In this document: positions 1 through 7,536 of the stretch, one piece after another
Position numbering within the stretch: the first letter of the stretch is position 1
Layout: the number at the start of each line of letters is the position of its first letter
Origin: Prevotella sp. 885
Lineage (GTDB): Bacteria > Bacteroidota > Bacteroidia > Bacteroidales > Bacteroidaceae
Assembly: GCF_002265625.1 (NCBI RefSeq)
Contig: NZ_NOVE01000009.1
Location: forward strand, 23,961-87,960
DNA: 64,000 nt
Direction: 5' to 3'
Notes under the pieces: generated by a model
The model's database searches: none
Told to the model about the DNA's origin: nothing
The model's input: only the letters and a program-made list of their open reading frames with translations
Translations under genes and position numbers: made by a program

Positions 1-2
1 TC

Positions 3-161
3 CAGATTGACGTTTATCGTCTTGTGGGACGCAAGATGCTCCTGGTAAGACGAAAGAGATATTTCGGAACTCCAAAGCTTGCCATGGTGGCGATATTGGG
101 AGTGGAAAGAACATGTAGAATAATGAAAACAATCTATAAGACATGCAAAAACAACCGTTAG
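3..161 (+). CDS. C-terminal end of an unidentified protein (5' end outside window)
   Basis: An open frame enters from the left edge and runs for 52 codons to a TAG at 159-161. It ends in a lysine- and arginine-rich tail. It overlaps the start of the next glycosyltransferase by 19 bases, as expected for a translationally coupled gene in a polysaccharide-synthesis operon. Too little is visible to name a family. A preceding glycosyltransferase or acyltransferase is a guess from context only. Confidence 0.55.
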   Translation, partial: QIDVYRLVGRKMLLVRRKRYFGTPKLAMVAILGVERTCRIMKTIYKTCKNNR

Positions 162-1093
162 TAAGTTTCATCATACCCGCTTTCAACGTGGACGCTGACA
201 TGCTCAGGGAATGCCTGGAGAGCATCATGGCGCTGTCGTTGAGTAGGGAGGAACGCGAGATAATACTAATAGACGACGGCTCGGACGTACCTGCCATCTG
301 CAGCCTTACAGACGTAGCTGACGAGATTGTGTATCTCAGACAACCTAACAAGGGACTCTCCGAAGCGAGGAACATCGGTATAAAATTGGCTACAGGACGA
401 TTTGTCCAGTTTGTAGACGCAGACGACCACCTTATCAGGGCGCCGTACGAGCATTGTCTCGACATTGCCAGATATCACAACCCGGACCTTGTGCTCTTCG
501 AGAGCACCTCGAAGGAGGAGAAGCAGCCTAAGACGCCTTTCGCCTACGACGGTCCGAAGACGGGAAGCAGCTATATGAGGCAGAACAACATGAGGGCTGC
601 GGCATGGGGCTACCTCTTCGAGAGACAGATATTGGGCAGACTGAGGTTTACGCCCGGACTTTATCATGAGGACGAGGAGTTTACGCCGCAACTGATGCTA
701 CGCTCCGAACGCCTCTACACCACAGACGCCAAAGCATACTATTACCGTATGCGAAGCGGATCAATTGTCAACAACGACAACCCCGAGCATACGCGACACC
801 TGCTGGCTGACACGGAGCGCATCCTGGAACACCTTCAGTCGCTCGTAGTGCCGGAGCATGACCGCCCTGCCCTCAACCGCCGCATAGCGCAGCTCACAAT
901 GGACTATCTATATAACGTCATACGCAGGACACGCGACCGCAAGACACTGGAAGAGACTATGGAGAGGCTGACGCAGAAGGGACTCTATCCCCTGCCCGAC
1001 CGCAACTATACGAAGAAATACGTGTATTTCAGGAAGATGATGTCGCATTCGGTAACGCGCCGACTGTTATTCCTCTTAATAATAAAACGATGA
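143..1093 (+). CDS. Family 2 glycosyltransferase (GT-A fold)
   Basis: A 316-residue cytoplasmic glycosyltransferase that would transfer a sugar from a nucleotide-sugar donor to a growing surface glycan. The N-terminus (VSFIIPAFN, residues 7-15) is the classical GT2 opening. IDDGSD (43-48) is the nucleotide-binding acidic motif, NKGLSEARNIG (69-79) follows, and VDADD (91-95) is the DXD metal site. The C-terminal 100 residues are basic and may touch the membrane or the lipid-linked acceptor. No membrane segment is evident. It overlaps the previous gene by 19 bases and the next by four (ATGA), so the three are very likely one operon. The fold assignment is firm; the sugar and acceptor are unknown. 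Confidence 0.9.
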   Translation: MQKQPLVSFIIPAFNVDADMLRECLESIMALSLSREEREIILIDDGSDVPAICSLTDVADEIVYLRQPNKGLSEARNIGIKLATGRFVQFVDADDHLIRAPYEHCLDIARYHNPDLVLFESTSKEEKQPKTPFAYDGPKTGSSYMRQNNMRAAAWGYLFERQILGRLRFTPGLYHEDEEFTPQLMLRSERLYTTDAKAYYYRMRSGSIVNNDNPEHTRHLLADTERILEHLQSLVVPEHDRPALNRRIAQLTMDYLYNVIRRTRDRKTLEETMERLTQKGLYPLPDRNYTKKYVYFRKMMSHSVTRRLLFLLIIKR

Positions 1094-2217
1094 AGATATT
1101 ACTTATCGGCGAATACAGCAACGTGCATTGGACTCTAGCTGAGGGACTGAGACGTCTCGGACATAAGGTGACGGTGGTGTCCAACGGCGACTTCTGGAAA
1201 GACTACCGACGCGACATCTCGCTCGTCAGACGACACGGAAGGACGGGAGGACTCAGATTCTTGGGACGCCTGGCGCTTACCCTGCCGAAGCTGCGCGGAT
1301 ATGACATCGTACAGATCATAAATCCTATGTTCGTGGAGCTGAAGGCGGAACGCATTTTCCCCATCTACGACTTCCTAAGACGACATAACCGGAAGATGGT
1401 GCTCGGAGGATTCGGCATGGACTATTACTGGGTGAACACCTGCTGCGAAGACAAGCCTTTGCTCTACAGCGACTTCAATATCGGGTCCGAGCTACGCACC
1501 AATGCCGACGCTCTCAAGGAGAAGGCTGACTGGCTGGGGACAGCGAAGGAAAGACTCAACAAATACATAGCCGCTGACTGCGACCACATCATTACGGGGC
1601 TATACGAATATCAGGTGTGCTATGAACGACACTTCCCAAAGAAGACGTCATTCATTCCTTTCCCCATCGTCTGCAAGCCGAACGTCATGGAGCAAGCGCA
1701 GCACGAAGCAGACAATCACGAAGAGCAACAACGCCCCACACGCATCTTCATAGGCATCAACCGCACACGCTCAGAATATAAGGGTACGGACATCATGCTG
1801 AAGGCTGCGGAGGACGTGCAGAGGAAGCATCCGGAGAGAATGAAGCTCGTAGTGGCTGAGTCGGTGCCGTTCAGCGAATACTGCAAGATGATGGACGGTT
1901 CGGACGCCATCATGGACCAGCTCTACAGCTATACGCCTGCCATGAACGCCCTGGAAGCGATGAGCAAGGGCATCATCTGCATAGGAGGCGGAGAAGAAGC
2001 TAACTACGACATCCTCGGCGAACAGACCCTGCGACCCATAATAAACGTGAGACCCACATACGAGAGCGTCTACAGCGAGACAGAACGCCTCATAATGCAT
2101 CCCGAACGCATAGCTCAGCTGAAGAAGGAGAGCCTGGAATACATTGCCAAGCATCACGACTACGTGAAGGTGGCACGGAGGTATGAGGAGATTTATATGC
2201 GCATCCTTAACGAATAG
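1090..2217 (+). CDS. Glycosyltransferase, GT4/GT1-like (GT-B fold)
   Basis: A 375-residue protein with the two-lobed layout of GT-B glycosyltransferases. The N-terminal lobe begins MKILLIGEYSNVHWTLAEG with a glycine-rich acceptor-side loop. The C-terminal lobe carries a segment close to the E-x7-E region (MNALEAMSKGIICIGGGEE, roughly residues 277-295), which binds the nucleotide sugar in family 4 enzymes. It starts inside the stop of the upstream GT2 gene (ATGA overlap), so translation is probably coupled. Together the two enzymes would add successive sugars to one surface polysaccharide or LPS-like glycan. Donor and acceptor cannot be read from the sequence. The C-terminal similarity to GT4 is moderate, so the family number is less certain than the general role. 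Confidence 0.8.
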   Translation: MKILLIGEYSNVHWTLAEGLRRLGHKVTVVSNGDFWKDYRRDISLVRRHGRTGGLRFLGRLALTLPKLRGYDIVQIINPMFVELKAERIFPIYDFLRRHNRKMVLGGFGMDYYWVNTCCEDKPLLYSDFNIGSELRTNADALKEKADWLGTAKERLNKYIAADCDHIITGLYEYQVCYERHFPKKTSFIPFPIVCKPNVMEQAQHEADNHEEQQRPTRIFIGINRTRSEYKGTDIMLKAAEDVQRKHPERMKLVVAESVPFSEYCKMMDGSDAIMDQLYSYTPAMNALEAMSKGIICIGGGEEANYDILGEQTLRPIINVRPTYESVYSETERLIMHPERIAQLKKESLEYIAKHHDYVKVARRYEEIYMRILNE

Positions 2218-2259
2218 GAAAACAAACAATAAAAACGAGAAATACAGAAAACCATAAAT

Positions 2260-3435
2260 ATGAACATCAAGTATGATATGTTTCTGCTGCTTGCCCTTAT
2301 GGGGACTGCCTCTGCAGGAGCGCAGAACAAGAAGGCTGCCAAGCCCAAGGCAAAGACCACAGCCGTGAAGCCTGCCATGTCGGCTCATGCGAAGGCTCTC
2401 TTTGACGAGATGCTGCCCAATACGCAGAAGATATTCGTCATAGACAGCATGGTGGTGAGCAAGGACAACATTCTGGAAGCCATCCCCCTGCCAGCGACAT
2501 ACGGAAGAATGGAGAAGACAGCCGACTTCTTCAACAATCCGGCGAAGGAGGGATATGCCTTTGTCAACGGATTCGGCAACAAATGCTACTACACGGAGAT
2601 GGGCACGGACAGCATCTCACGCCTTTACATGCAGGAGAAGGTGGGCAATGAGTGGGGCGAACCCATTCCCGTTAAAGAGATAAACGAGCGCTTCACGGAC
2701 ATCAGCTTCCCGTTCATGTCGTCAGACGGCCTTACGCTCTACTTCTCAGCCAAATCAGAGGAGGAAGGTCTGGGCAAGCGTGACATATACATGACGAAGT
2801 ATGACGCGGAGGAAGGCAAGTTCCTGCAAGCGGAGAATATCGGCTTGCCATTCAATTCAATGGACGACGACGTGATATACGTAGAAGCGGATGCGGACAA
2901 GATGGCATGGTTCGGCACGTCACGCCGACAGTCTGAAGGCAAGATCTGCGTTTACGCCTTCGTGCCGTCGCAGCAACGCCAGAACTATCAGAAGGACGAG
3001 ATGACGGACGCACGTCTGAAAAGCCTCGCATCGCTGATAAGAATACGCGACACATGGACTACGCCCGAGATAAGAGACCAGGAGGTCAACCGTCTGGCTG
3101 CCATGAAGGAAAAGGCTAAGAGCAGCAAGGGTGCCACGGAGAATGCCGACTTCATCGTGAACGACAACCTCACTTACCATAGTGCACAGGACTTCCGCTC
3201 CGACGAGACCCGCAGGACTTACTACGACGTCATACGCCTCAGAAATGACATAAAGAGCAAGGAAAACTCGCTCGAGGCATTGCGTGACAAATACCATTAC
3301 GCCTCGGCTTCTGAGCGTAACAAGCTGGCAAGGCAGATAATGTCGCTCGAGGAAAAGACCGAACAGACCCTACGCGACCTCAAGACGCTATCTGACAATC
3401 TGAGACGTGCCGAGATGCAGCTCATCAGACGATAG
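2260..3435 (+). CDS. Secreted PD40/TolB-like beta-propeller protein with C-terminal coiled coil
   Basis: A 391-residue protein with an N-terminal signal peptide (hydrophobic residues about 6-21, cleavage near AGAQ). A lysine/alanine-rich linker of about 20 residues follows. The middle has a PD40-type repeat: DISFPFMSSDGLTLYFSAK followed by RDIYMTKYD (about residues 147-188), the pattern used by TolB-like propellers in Bacteroidetes envelope proteins. From about residue 245 the sequence is charged and heptad-like, most clearly at 325-391, and should form a coiled coil. It lies 42 bases after the glycosyltransferases and 44 before uridine phosphorylase, so it may share their transcript. No enzyme motif is visible. 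A periplasmic scaffold or envelope-complex subunit is an inference. Confidence 0.65.
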   Translation: MNIKYDMFLLLALMGTASAGAQNKKAAKPKAKTTAVKPAMSAHAKALFDEMLPNTQKIFVIDSMVVSKDNILEAIPLPATYGRMEKTADFFNNPAKEGYAFVNGFGNKCYYTEMGTDSISRLYMQEKVGNEWGEPIPVKEINERFTDISFPFMSSDGLTLYFSAKSEEEGLGKRDIYMTKYDAEEGKFLQAENIGLPFNSMDDDVIYVEADADKMAWFGTSRRQSEGKICVYAFVPSQQRQNYQKDEMTDARLKSLASLIRIRDTWTTPEIRDQEVNRLAAMKEKAKSSKGATENADFIVNDNLTYHSAQDFRSDETRRTYYDVIRLRNDIKSKENSLEALRDKYHYASASERNKLARQIMSLEEKTEQTLRDLKTLSDNLRRAEMQLIRR

Positions 3436-3479
3436 GAATTCCGGCAAAAGACAGACATAACCTAAAAACTAATGATATT

Positions 3480-4361
3480 ATGGAGAAAAAGTATTTCGCA
3501 GAATCTGAACTGATAATAAATAAGGACGGCAGCGTGTTCCACCTTCATGTACGTCCGGAACAGCTGGCTGACAAGGTGATTCTCGTGGGCGACCCAGGTC
3601 GTGTGGCTCTGGTGGCTTCTCACTTCGAGGAGAAAGAAATGGAGGTGGAGAGCCGCGAATTCCGTACTGTCACAGGAACATACAAGGGCAAGCGCATCAC
3701 GGTTATCTCAACGGGCATCGGTTGCGACAACATTGACATCGTCATGAACGAGGTGGACGCTCTCGCCAACATCGACTTCCAGACCCGCACGGAGAAGCAG
3801 CAGCTGCGCAGCCTCGAGATTGTACGTATCGGAACGTGTGGCGGACTGCAGCTCAACACTCCCGAAGGCACCTTCATCTGCTCGGAATACTCTGTAGGCT
3901 TCGACGGTCTGCTCAACTTCTATGAGGGCAGAAACGCCGTCTGCGACCTTAAGATGGAACGCGCCCTTATCGGTCACCTCGGATGGACCGGCAATATGTG
4001 CCAGCCTTATCCCTACGTCATCAAGGCTGACGAGAATCTGGTGGAGCGCATCGCCCAGAACGATATGGTAAGAGGCATAACCGTAGCCTGTGGTGGCTTC
4101 TTCGGACCGCAAGGCAGGCAGCTGCGCGTGCCTCTCGTAGATCCGCATCAGAACGAGAAGATAGAGAGTTTCGAGTATGAGGGTATGCACATTACCAACT
4201 TCGAAATGGAGAGTTCGGCTCTTGCTGGTCTGGCAAAGCTGATGGGACATCGTGCCACCACAACGTGCATGGTCATAGCCAACCGCAGAGCAGGCAAGGC
4301 CAATACGGGATATAAGAACATCATAGACGAACTCATCACTCTCGTGTTGGACAGAATCTAA
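3480..4361 (+). CDS. udp: Uridine phosphorylase-type nucleoside phosphorylase
   Basis: A 293-residue cytosolic enzyme of the PNP/UDP family that would split nucleosides, probably uridine, with phosphate into base and ribose-1-phosphate for pyrimidine salvage. VILVGDPGRV (33-42) carries the phosphate-binding loop, VISTGIGCDNIDIVMNE the central strand region, and FEMESSALAGL the ribose/base-binding FEMES motif typical of the family. Length is slightly above the E. coli enzyme (253). The gene ends at a bidirectional hairpin that separates it from the convergent tdh gene. Uridine rather than purine preference is inferred from overall resemblance and is less certain than the family. Confidence 0.82.
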   Translation: MEKKYFAESELIINKDGSVFHLHVRPEQLADKVILVGDPGRVALVASHFEEKEMEVESREFRTVTGTYKGKRITVISTGIGCDNIDIVMNEVDALANIDFQTRTEKQQLRSLEIVRIGTCGGLQLNTPEGTFICSEYSVGFDGLLNFYEGRNAVCDLKMERALIGHLGWTGNMCQPYPYVIKADENLVERIAQNDMVRGITVACGGFFGPQGRQLRVPLVDPHQNEKIESFEYEGMHITNFEMESSALAGLAKLMGHRATTTCMVIANRRAGKANTGYKNIIDELITLVLDRI

Positions 4362-4363
4362 TA

Positions 4364-4428
4364 AAAAAAGGCTTTAAGTCTTGAAGTTACAGATCAATCT
4401 TTGTAACACATGACTTAAAGCCTTTTAT
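4364..4428. terminator. Bidirectional terminator between udp and tdh
   Basis: The arms AAAAGGCTTTAAGTC (about 4366-4380) and GACTTAAAGCCTTTT (4412-4426) are perfectly complementary around a loop of about 30 bases. There is an A run on the left and a T run on the right, so it can stop both convergent transcripts. Confidence 0.85.
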
Positions 4429-4448
4429 ATTTTCAGGAACCTATTGTT

Positions 4449-5411
4449 TTATTTGTTTACTCCCAACTTAATAGAGAGCTTCTCAAGCATATCGCGTGTC
4501 ATTGAGTCGAGGTCGTACTTCGGATTCCAATCCCACTCCTCGCGAGCGCAATGGTCGTCCATGCAGTCAGGCCAGCTCTCTGCGATACCCTGCTTCAGAG
4601 GATCCACGTCATAAACCATCTCGAAGTCGGGCTTGTAGCGCTTGATGGCCTCGAATACGGTCTCAGGACCGAAGCTGAGAGAAGCGATGTTGAATGAGTT
4701 GCGGTGGATAAGGCGTGTAGGATCAGCCTCCATCAGCTGGATGGCAGCATTCAGAGTGTCCGGCATGTAGATCATATCCATGAGAGTGCCTTCCTTGATC
4801 GGGCAGACAAACTTCTCGCCACGAACAGCTGAATAGTAGATGTCAACAGCATAGTCGGTTGTGCCGCCACCCGGAGGTGTAACGTAAGAGATAACGCCCG
4901 GGAATCTTACCGAACGAGTGTCCACACCGTACTTGTTGAAGTAATAGTCGCTGATGAGCTCTGTTGTCACCTTAGAGATGCCGTATATTGTACGCGGACG
5001 CTGGATGGTGTCCTGCGGAGTCTTCCACTTCGGAGTGTCAAGACCGAACGAACCGATGGAGCTGGGAGTGAAGACAGCACATCCGTGCTCACGAGCCACT
5101 TCCAGGATGTTCCAAAGACCGTCAATGCCGATACGCCATGCCAGACGCGGCTTCGACTCAGCTACTACTGAGAGCAGGGCTGCAAGGTTATATATGGTGT
5201 CGATGTTGTACTGCTTCACAACATCAGCTATCATCTGAGGATTCGTTACGTCGCACTCTGCCTTAGGACCGCTTTCTGCCAGCTCGCCCTTGGGCTCAGC
5301 ACCCTTAATGTAACCTGCCACTACATGGTTGCCACCATAGATTTCGCGCAGCTTCTTTGTCAGTTCCGAACCGATCTGACCGGTTGAACCAATGACCAAG
5401 ATATTTTTCAT
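4449..5411 (-). CDS. tdh: L-threonine 3-dehydrogenase, SDR/epimerase-like type
   Basis: A 320-residue NAD-dependent enzyme that oxidises L-threonine to 2-amino-3-ketobutyrate. It belongs to the extended short-chain dehydrogenase (UDP-galactose-epimerase-like) type, not the zinc alcohol-dehydrogenase type of E. coli. Visible features are the Rossmann motif GSTGQIGSEL (8-17), NLAALLS (75-81), the TPSSIGSFG strand (115-123) and the catalytic Tyr143/Lys147 pair in YGISK. The neighbouring divergent gene is kbl, whose product uses the ketobutyrate, which supports threonine dehydrogenase over a sugar epimerase. The 278-base divergent region carries near-matches to the Bacteroidetes -7 box on both strands, one base short of consensus. 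Start chosen at the first ATG before the Rossmann motif. Confidence 0.88.
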   Translation of the reverse strand: MKNILVIGSTGQIGSELTKKLREIYGGNHVVAGYIKGAEPKGELAESGPKAECDVTNPQMIADVVKQYNIDTIYNLAALLSVVAESKPRLAWRIGIDGLWNILEVAREHGCAVFTPSSIGSFGLDTPKWKTPQDTIQRPRTIYGISKVTTELISDYYFNKYGVDTRSVRFPGVISYVTPPGGGTTDYAVDIYYSAVRGEKFVCPIKEGTLMDMIYMPDTLNAAIQLMEADPTRLIHRNSFNIASLSFGPETVFEAIKRYKPDFEMVYDVDPLKQGIAESWPDCMDDHCAREEWDWNPKYDLDSMTRDMLEKLSIKLGVNK

Positions 5412-5689
5412 ACTAATAGTTTAAATTGTTATAAAGGATTTTCGTTAACTATAAGTTTTACGTTTTCTAAGATTTACGTTTGCGAGTGCAAAATAACTAC
5501 TTTTTTCTATACTTACCAAATTTCCATCTTCATTTTTTTTCGATTTTATCGTCCTGACATCAAAAAGAAAGCTGCTGATACGTAATCTACATGGCATTTA
5601 ACATATTTAACGCTGAAAAGTGATTGCGTATGAAAAATTATGTGTTAATTTGCAAAATAAATTCAACATAACTTATAAATCTTAATAAC

Positions 5690-6877
5690 ATGTACGGAAA
5701 AGTAAAAGAACATCTCGCTACCGCATTGGAGAACCTTAAGGCGGCAGGTTTGTACAAGGAAGAACGCATCATCGAAAGCCCGCAGCAGGCTGCCATCCAG
5801 GTAAATGGTAAGGAAGTGCTCAACTTCTGCGCCAACAACTACCTCGGCCTCTCTAACAACCCACGCCTCATCGAGGGTGCAAAGAAGATGATGGACAGAC
5901 GCGGCTTCGGTATGTCGTCAGTACGCTTCATCTGCGGCACTCAGGACATCCACAAGGAGCTGGAGGCTGCCATCACAGAATACTTCCAGACAGAAGACAC
6001 CATCCTGTATGCTGCCTGCTTCGACGCCAACGGAGGTCTCTTCGGCTCGTTCCTTACCGACCAGGACGCCATCATCTCTGACGCCCTCAACCACGCTTCC
6101 ATCATCGACGGCGTACGCCTCTGCAAGGCTAAGCGTTATCGTTACGCCAACGCCAACATGGAAGAGCTGGAGAAATGCCTTCAGGAGGCTCAGGAGCAGC
6201 GCTTCCGCATCATCTGCACAGACGGCGTATTCTCAATGGACGGCAATGTGGCTCCTATCGACAAGATCTGCGACCTCGCTGAGAAGTATGACGCTCTCGT
6301 AATGGTGGATGAGTCGCACTCTGCAGGCGTTGTAGGCGCAACAGGCCACGGCGTTAGCGAGCTCTGCAATACATACGGCCGCGTGGACATCTATACCGGC
6401 ACACTCGGCAAGGCATTCGGCGGCGCACTCGGAGGATTCACAACAGGACGTAAGGAAATCATCGACATGCTCCGTCAGAGCAGCCGTCCTTACCTCTTCT
6501 CTAACTCACTCGCTCCTTCCATCATCGGCGCAAGCCTCGAAGTATTCAAGATGCTCAAGGAGGACAACTCAATACATGACCGTCTCGTGGAAAACGTAAA
6601 CTACTTCCGCGACAAGATGATGGCTGCCGGCTTCGACATCAAGCCCACACAGAGCGCCATCTGCGCCGTTATGCTTTATGACGCTCCTCTCTCACAGCGT
6701 TACGCCAACCGACTCCTCGAGGAGGGCATCTACGTTACAGGCTTCTACTATCCTGTTGTACCGAAGGGCGAGGCTCGTATCCGCGTACAGCTCTCAGCAG
6801 GTCACACACGCGAGCAGCTCGACAAGGCCATCGCAGCATTCATCAAGATCGGTAAGGAGCTTGGCGTTCTGAAGTAA
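5690..6877 (+). CDS. kbl: 2-amino-3-ketobutyrate CoA ligase (glycine C-acetyltransferase)
   Basis: A 395-residue PLP enzyme of the alpha-oxoamine synthase family that cleaves 2-amino-3-ketobutyrate with CoA to glycine and acetyl-CoA, completing threonine degradation begun by Tdh. NFCANNYLGLS (45-55) is the substrate-binding start of the family. DGVFSMDG (178-185) and VDESHSAG (206-213) hold the cofactor contacts. TGTLGKAFGGALGG contains the PLP-forming Lys241. Length matches E. coli Kbl (398). The relatives BioF and serine palmitoyltransferase share the fold, but the divergent tdh next door settles the assignment. A strong terminator follows at about 6923-6980. No other gene of the pathway is nearby. 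Confidence 0.92.
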   Translation: MYGKVKEHLATALENLKAAGLYKEERIIESPQQAAIQVNGKEVLNFCANNYLGLSNNPRLIEGAKKMMDRRGFGMSSVRFICGTQDIHKELEAAITEYFQTEDTILYAACFDANGGLFGSFLTDQDAIISDALNHASIIDGVRLCKAKRYRYANANMEELEKCLQEAQEQRFRIICTDGVFSMDGNVAPIDKICDLAEKYDALVMVDESHSAGVVGATGHGVSELCNTYGRVDIYTGTLGKAFGGALGGFTTGRKEIIDMLRQSSRPYLFSNSLAPSIIGASLEVFKMLKEDNSIHDRLVENVNYFRDKMMAAGFDIKPTQSAICAVMLYDAPLSQRYANRLLEEGIYVTGFYYPVVPKGEARIRVQLSAGHTREQLDKAIAAFIKIGKELGVLK

Positions 6878-6922
6878 GCCACTCCCCTATCACATAAACT
6901 CCCCTATCACACATAGGGACAA

Positions 6923-6980
6923 AAAAACAACATTCTTAAATCTTGCTTTTAGGGAGAAATAAGAATGTTGTTTTTTTTTT
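6923..6980 (+). terminator. Terminator after kbl
   Basis: AAAACAACATTCTTA is followed about 20 bases later by its complement TAAGAATGTTGTTTT and a T run of ten. Just upstream, CTCCCCTATCACA occurs twice (about 6883-6912), which may extend the structure. Confidence 0.85.
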
Positions 6981-7054
6981 GTAAAATCCTTTGCCGTAGC
7001 CACGTACCCACGTCAGGTCTGTCTTCATGTTTTTTTAATCTCTTCATAAGGGCG

Positions 7055-7264
7055 TAATTGATAATTGACAAATTGATAATTGATAATAAGAGGCATTCTG
7101 AGTATACCACCAATTCTGGCACCATTTCTTTATATATACAATATATTATATTGTATATATAAAATTTTTCTAATCACTTTCTATTGTTTTCATTCCTTCA
7201 TTTTTCGTTCTCCTATATTTCTCCTACATAAAAGGCCTTATTGTCAATTATCAATTATCAATTA
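7055..7264. repeat. Intergenic inverted-repeat element with AATTGAY arrays and central AT palindrome
   Basis: The left array holds four copies of the heptamer AATTGAY (7056-7084, with one extra A). The right array holds three copies in inverted orientation (7243-7263). Between them, at 7129-7163, is a palindrome of two 17-base arms around a single T. The whole 210-base unit could form one long hairpin. No transposase or open frame of note lies inside. It resembles a MITE or a structured intergenic cassette; no clear target-site duplication was found. Confidence 0.7.
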
Positions 7265-7481
7265 ACTCTCCCAGTATTCCGAGATTTCTGATGCAAAGAT
7301 ATGGAGGCAAGAAACATCCACTATACAACAACAACCAGCCACTTGAAGCACCGAAAACCGCCACTTTACGGCATGTGAAGCCGCTATAAGAGTTAATAAT
7401 TCTTAATCGCTCTGTTTCTGCCCTCCGCAAACCCTCATTATTTGGATGTGCGAAGCATAGTAAGTAACTTTGTGTTGTTAT
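7265..7481. other. Non-coding stretch with two orphan promoter-like boxes
   Basis: No credible coding frame is present in this part of the 6878-7536 gap. A TAnnTTTG box lies on the minus strand at 7294-7301 (TATCTTTG), pointing into the inverted-repeat element. Another lies on the plus strand at 7465-7472 (TAACTTTG), pointing into the terminator of the helicase gene. Neither faces a gene in its own sense, so each would make only a short RNA or be a relic. Confidence 0.35.
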
Positions 7482-7517
7482 AAAAAAATCACAGGCGGCA
7501 CGAATGCCACCTGTGAT
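7482..7517 (-). terminator. Terminator of the xpt/methyltransferase unit
   Basis: TCACAGGCGGC (7489-7499) pairs with GCCACCTGTGA (7506-7516). Read on the minus strand, the stem is followed by a run of seven T. Confidence 0.8.
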
Positions 7518-7536
7518 ATAAGAGAAGATTTACTGT

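Noticed and set aside
6883..6912. Two copies of CTCCCCTATCACA after kbl
   Set aside because: Too short and single-site to be called a mobile element; likely part of the kbl 3' region.
7055..7264. AATTGAY array read as a possible CRISPR
   Set aside because: Units are contiguous 7-mers without spacers, and no cas gene is present.
7266..7480. tRNA, tmRNA or 6S RNA gene
   Set aside because: No cloverleaf, CCA end or recognisable conserved core was found.
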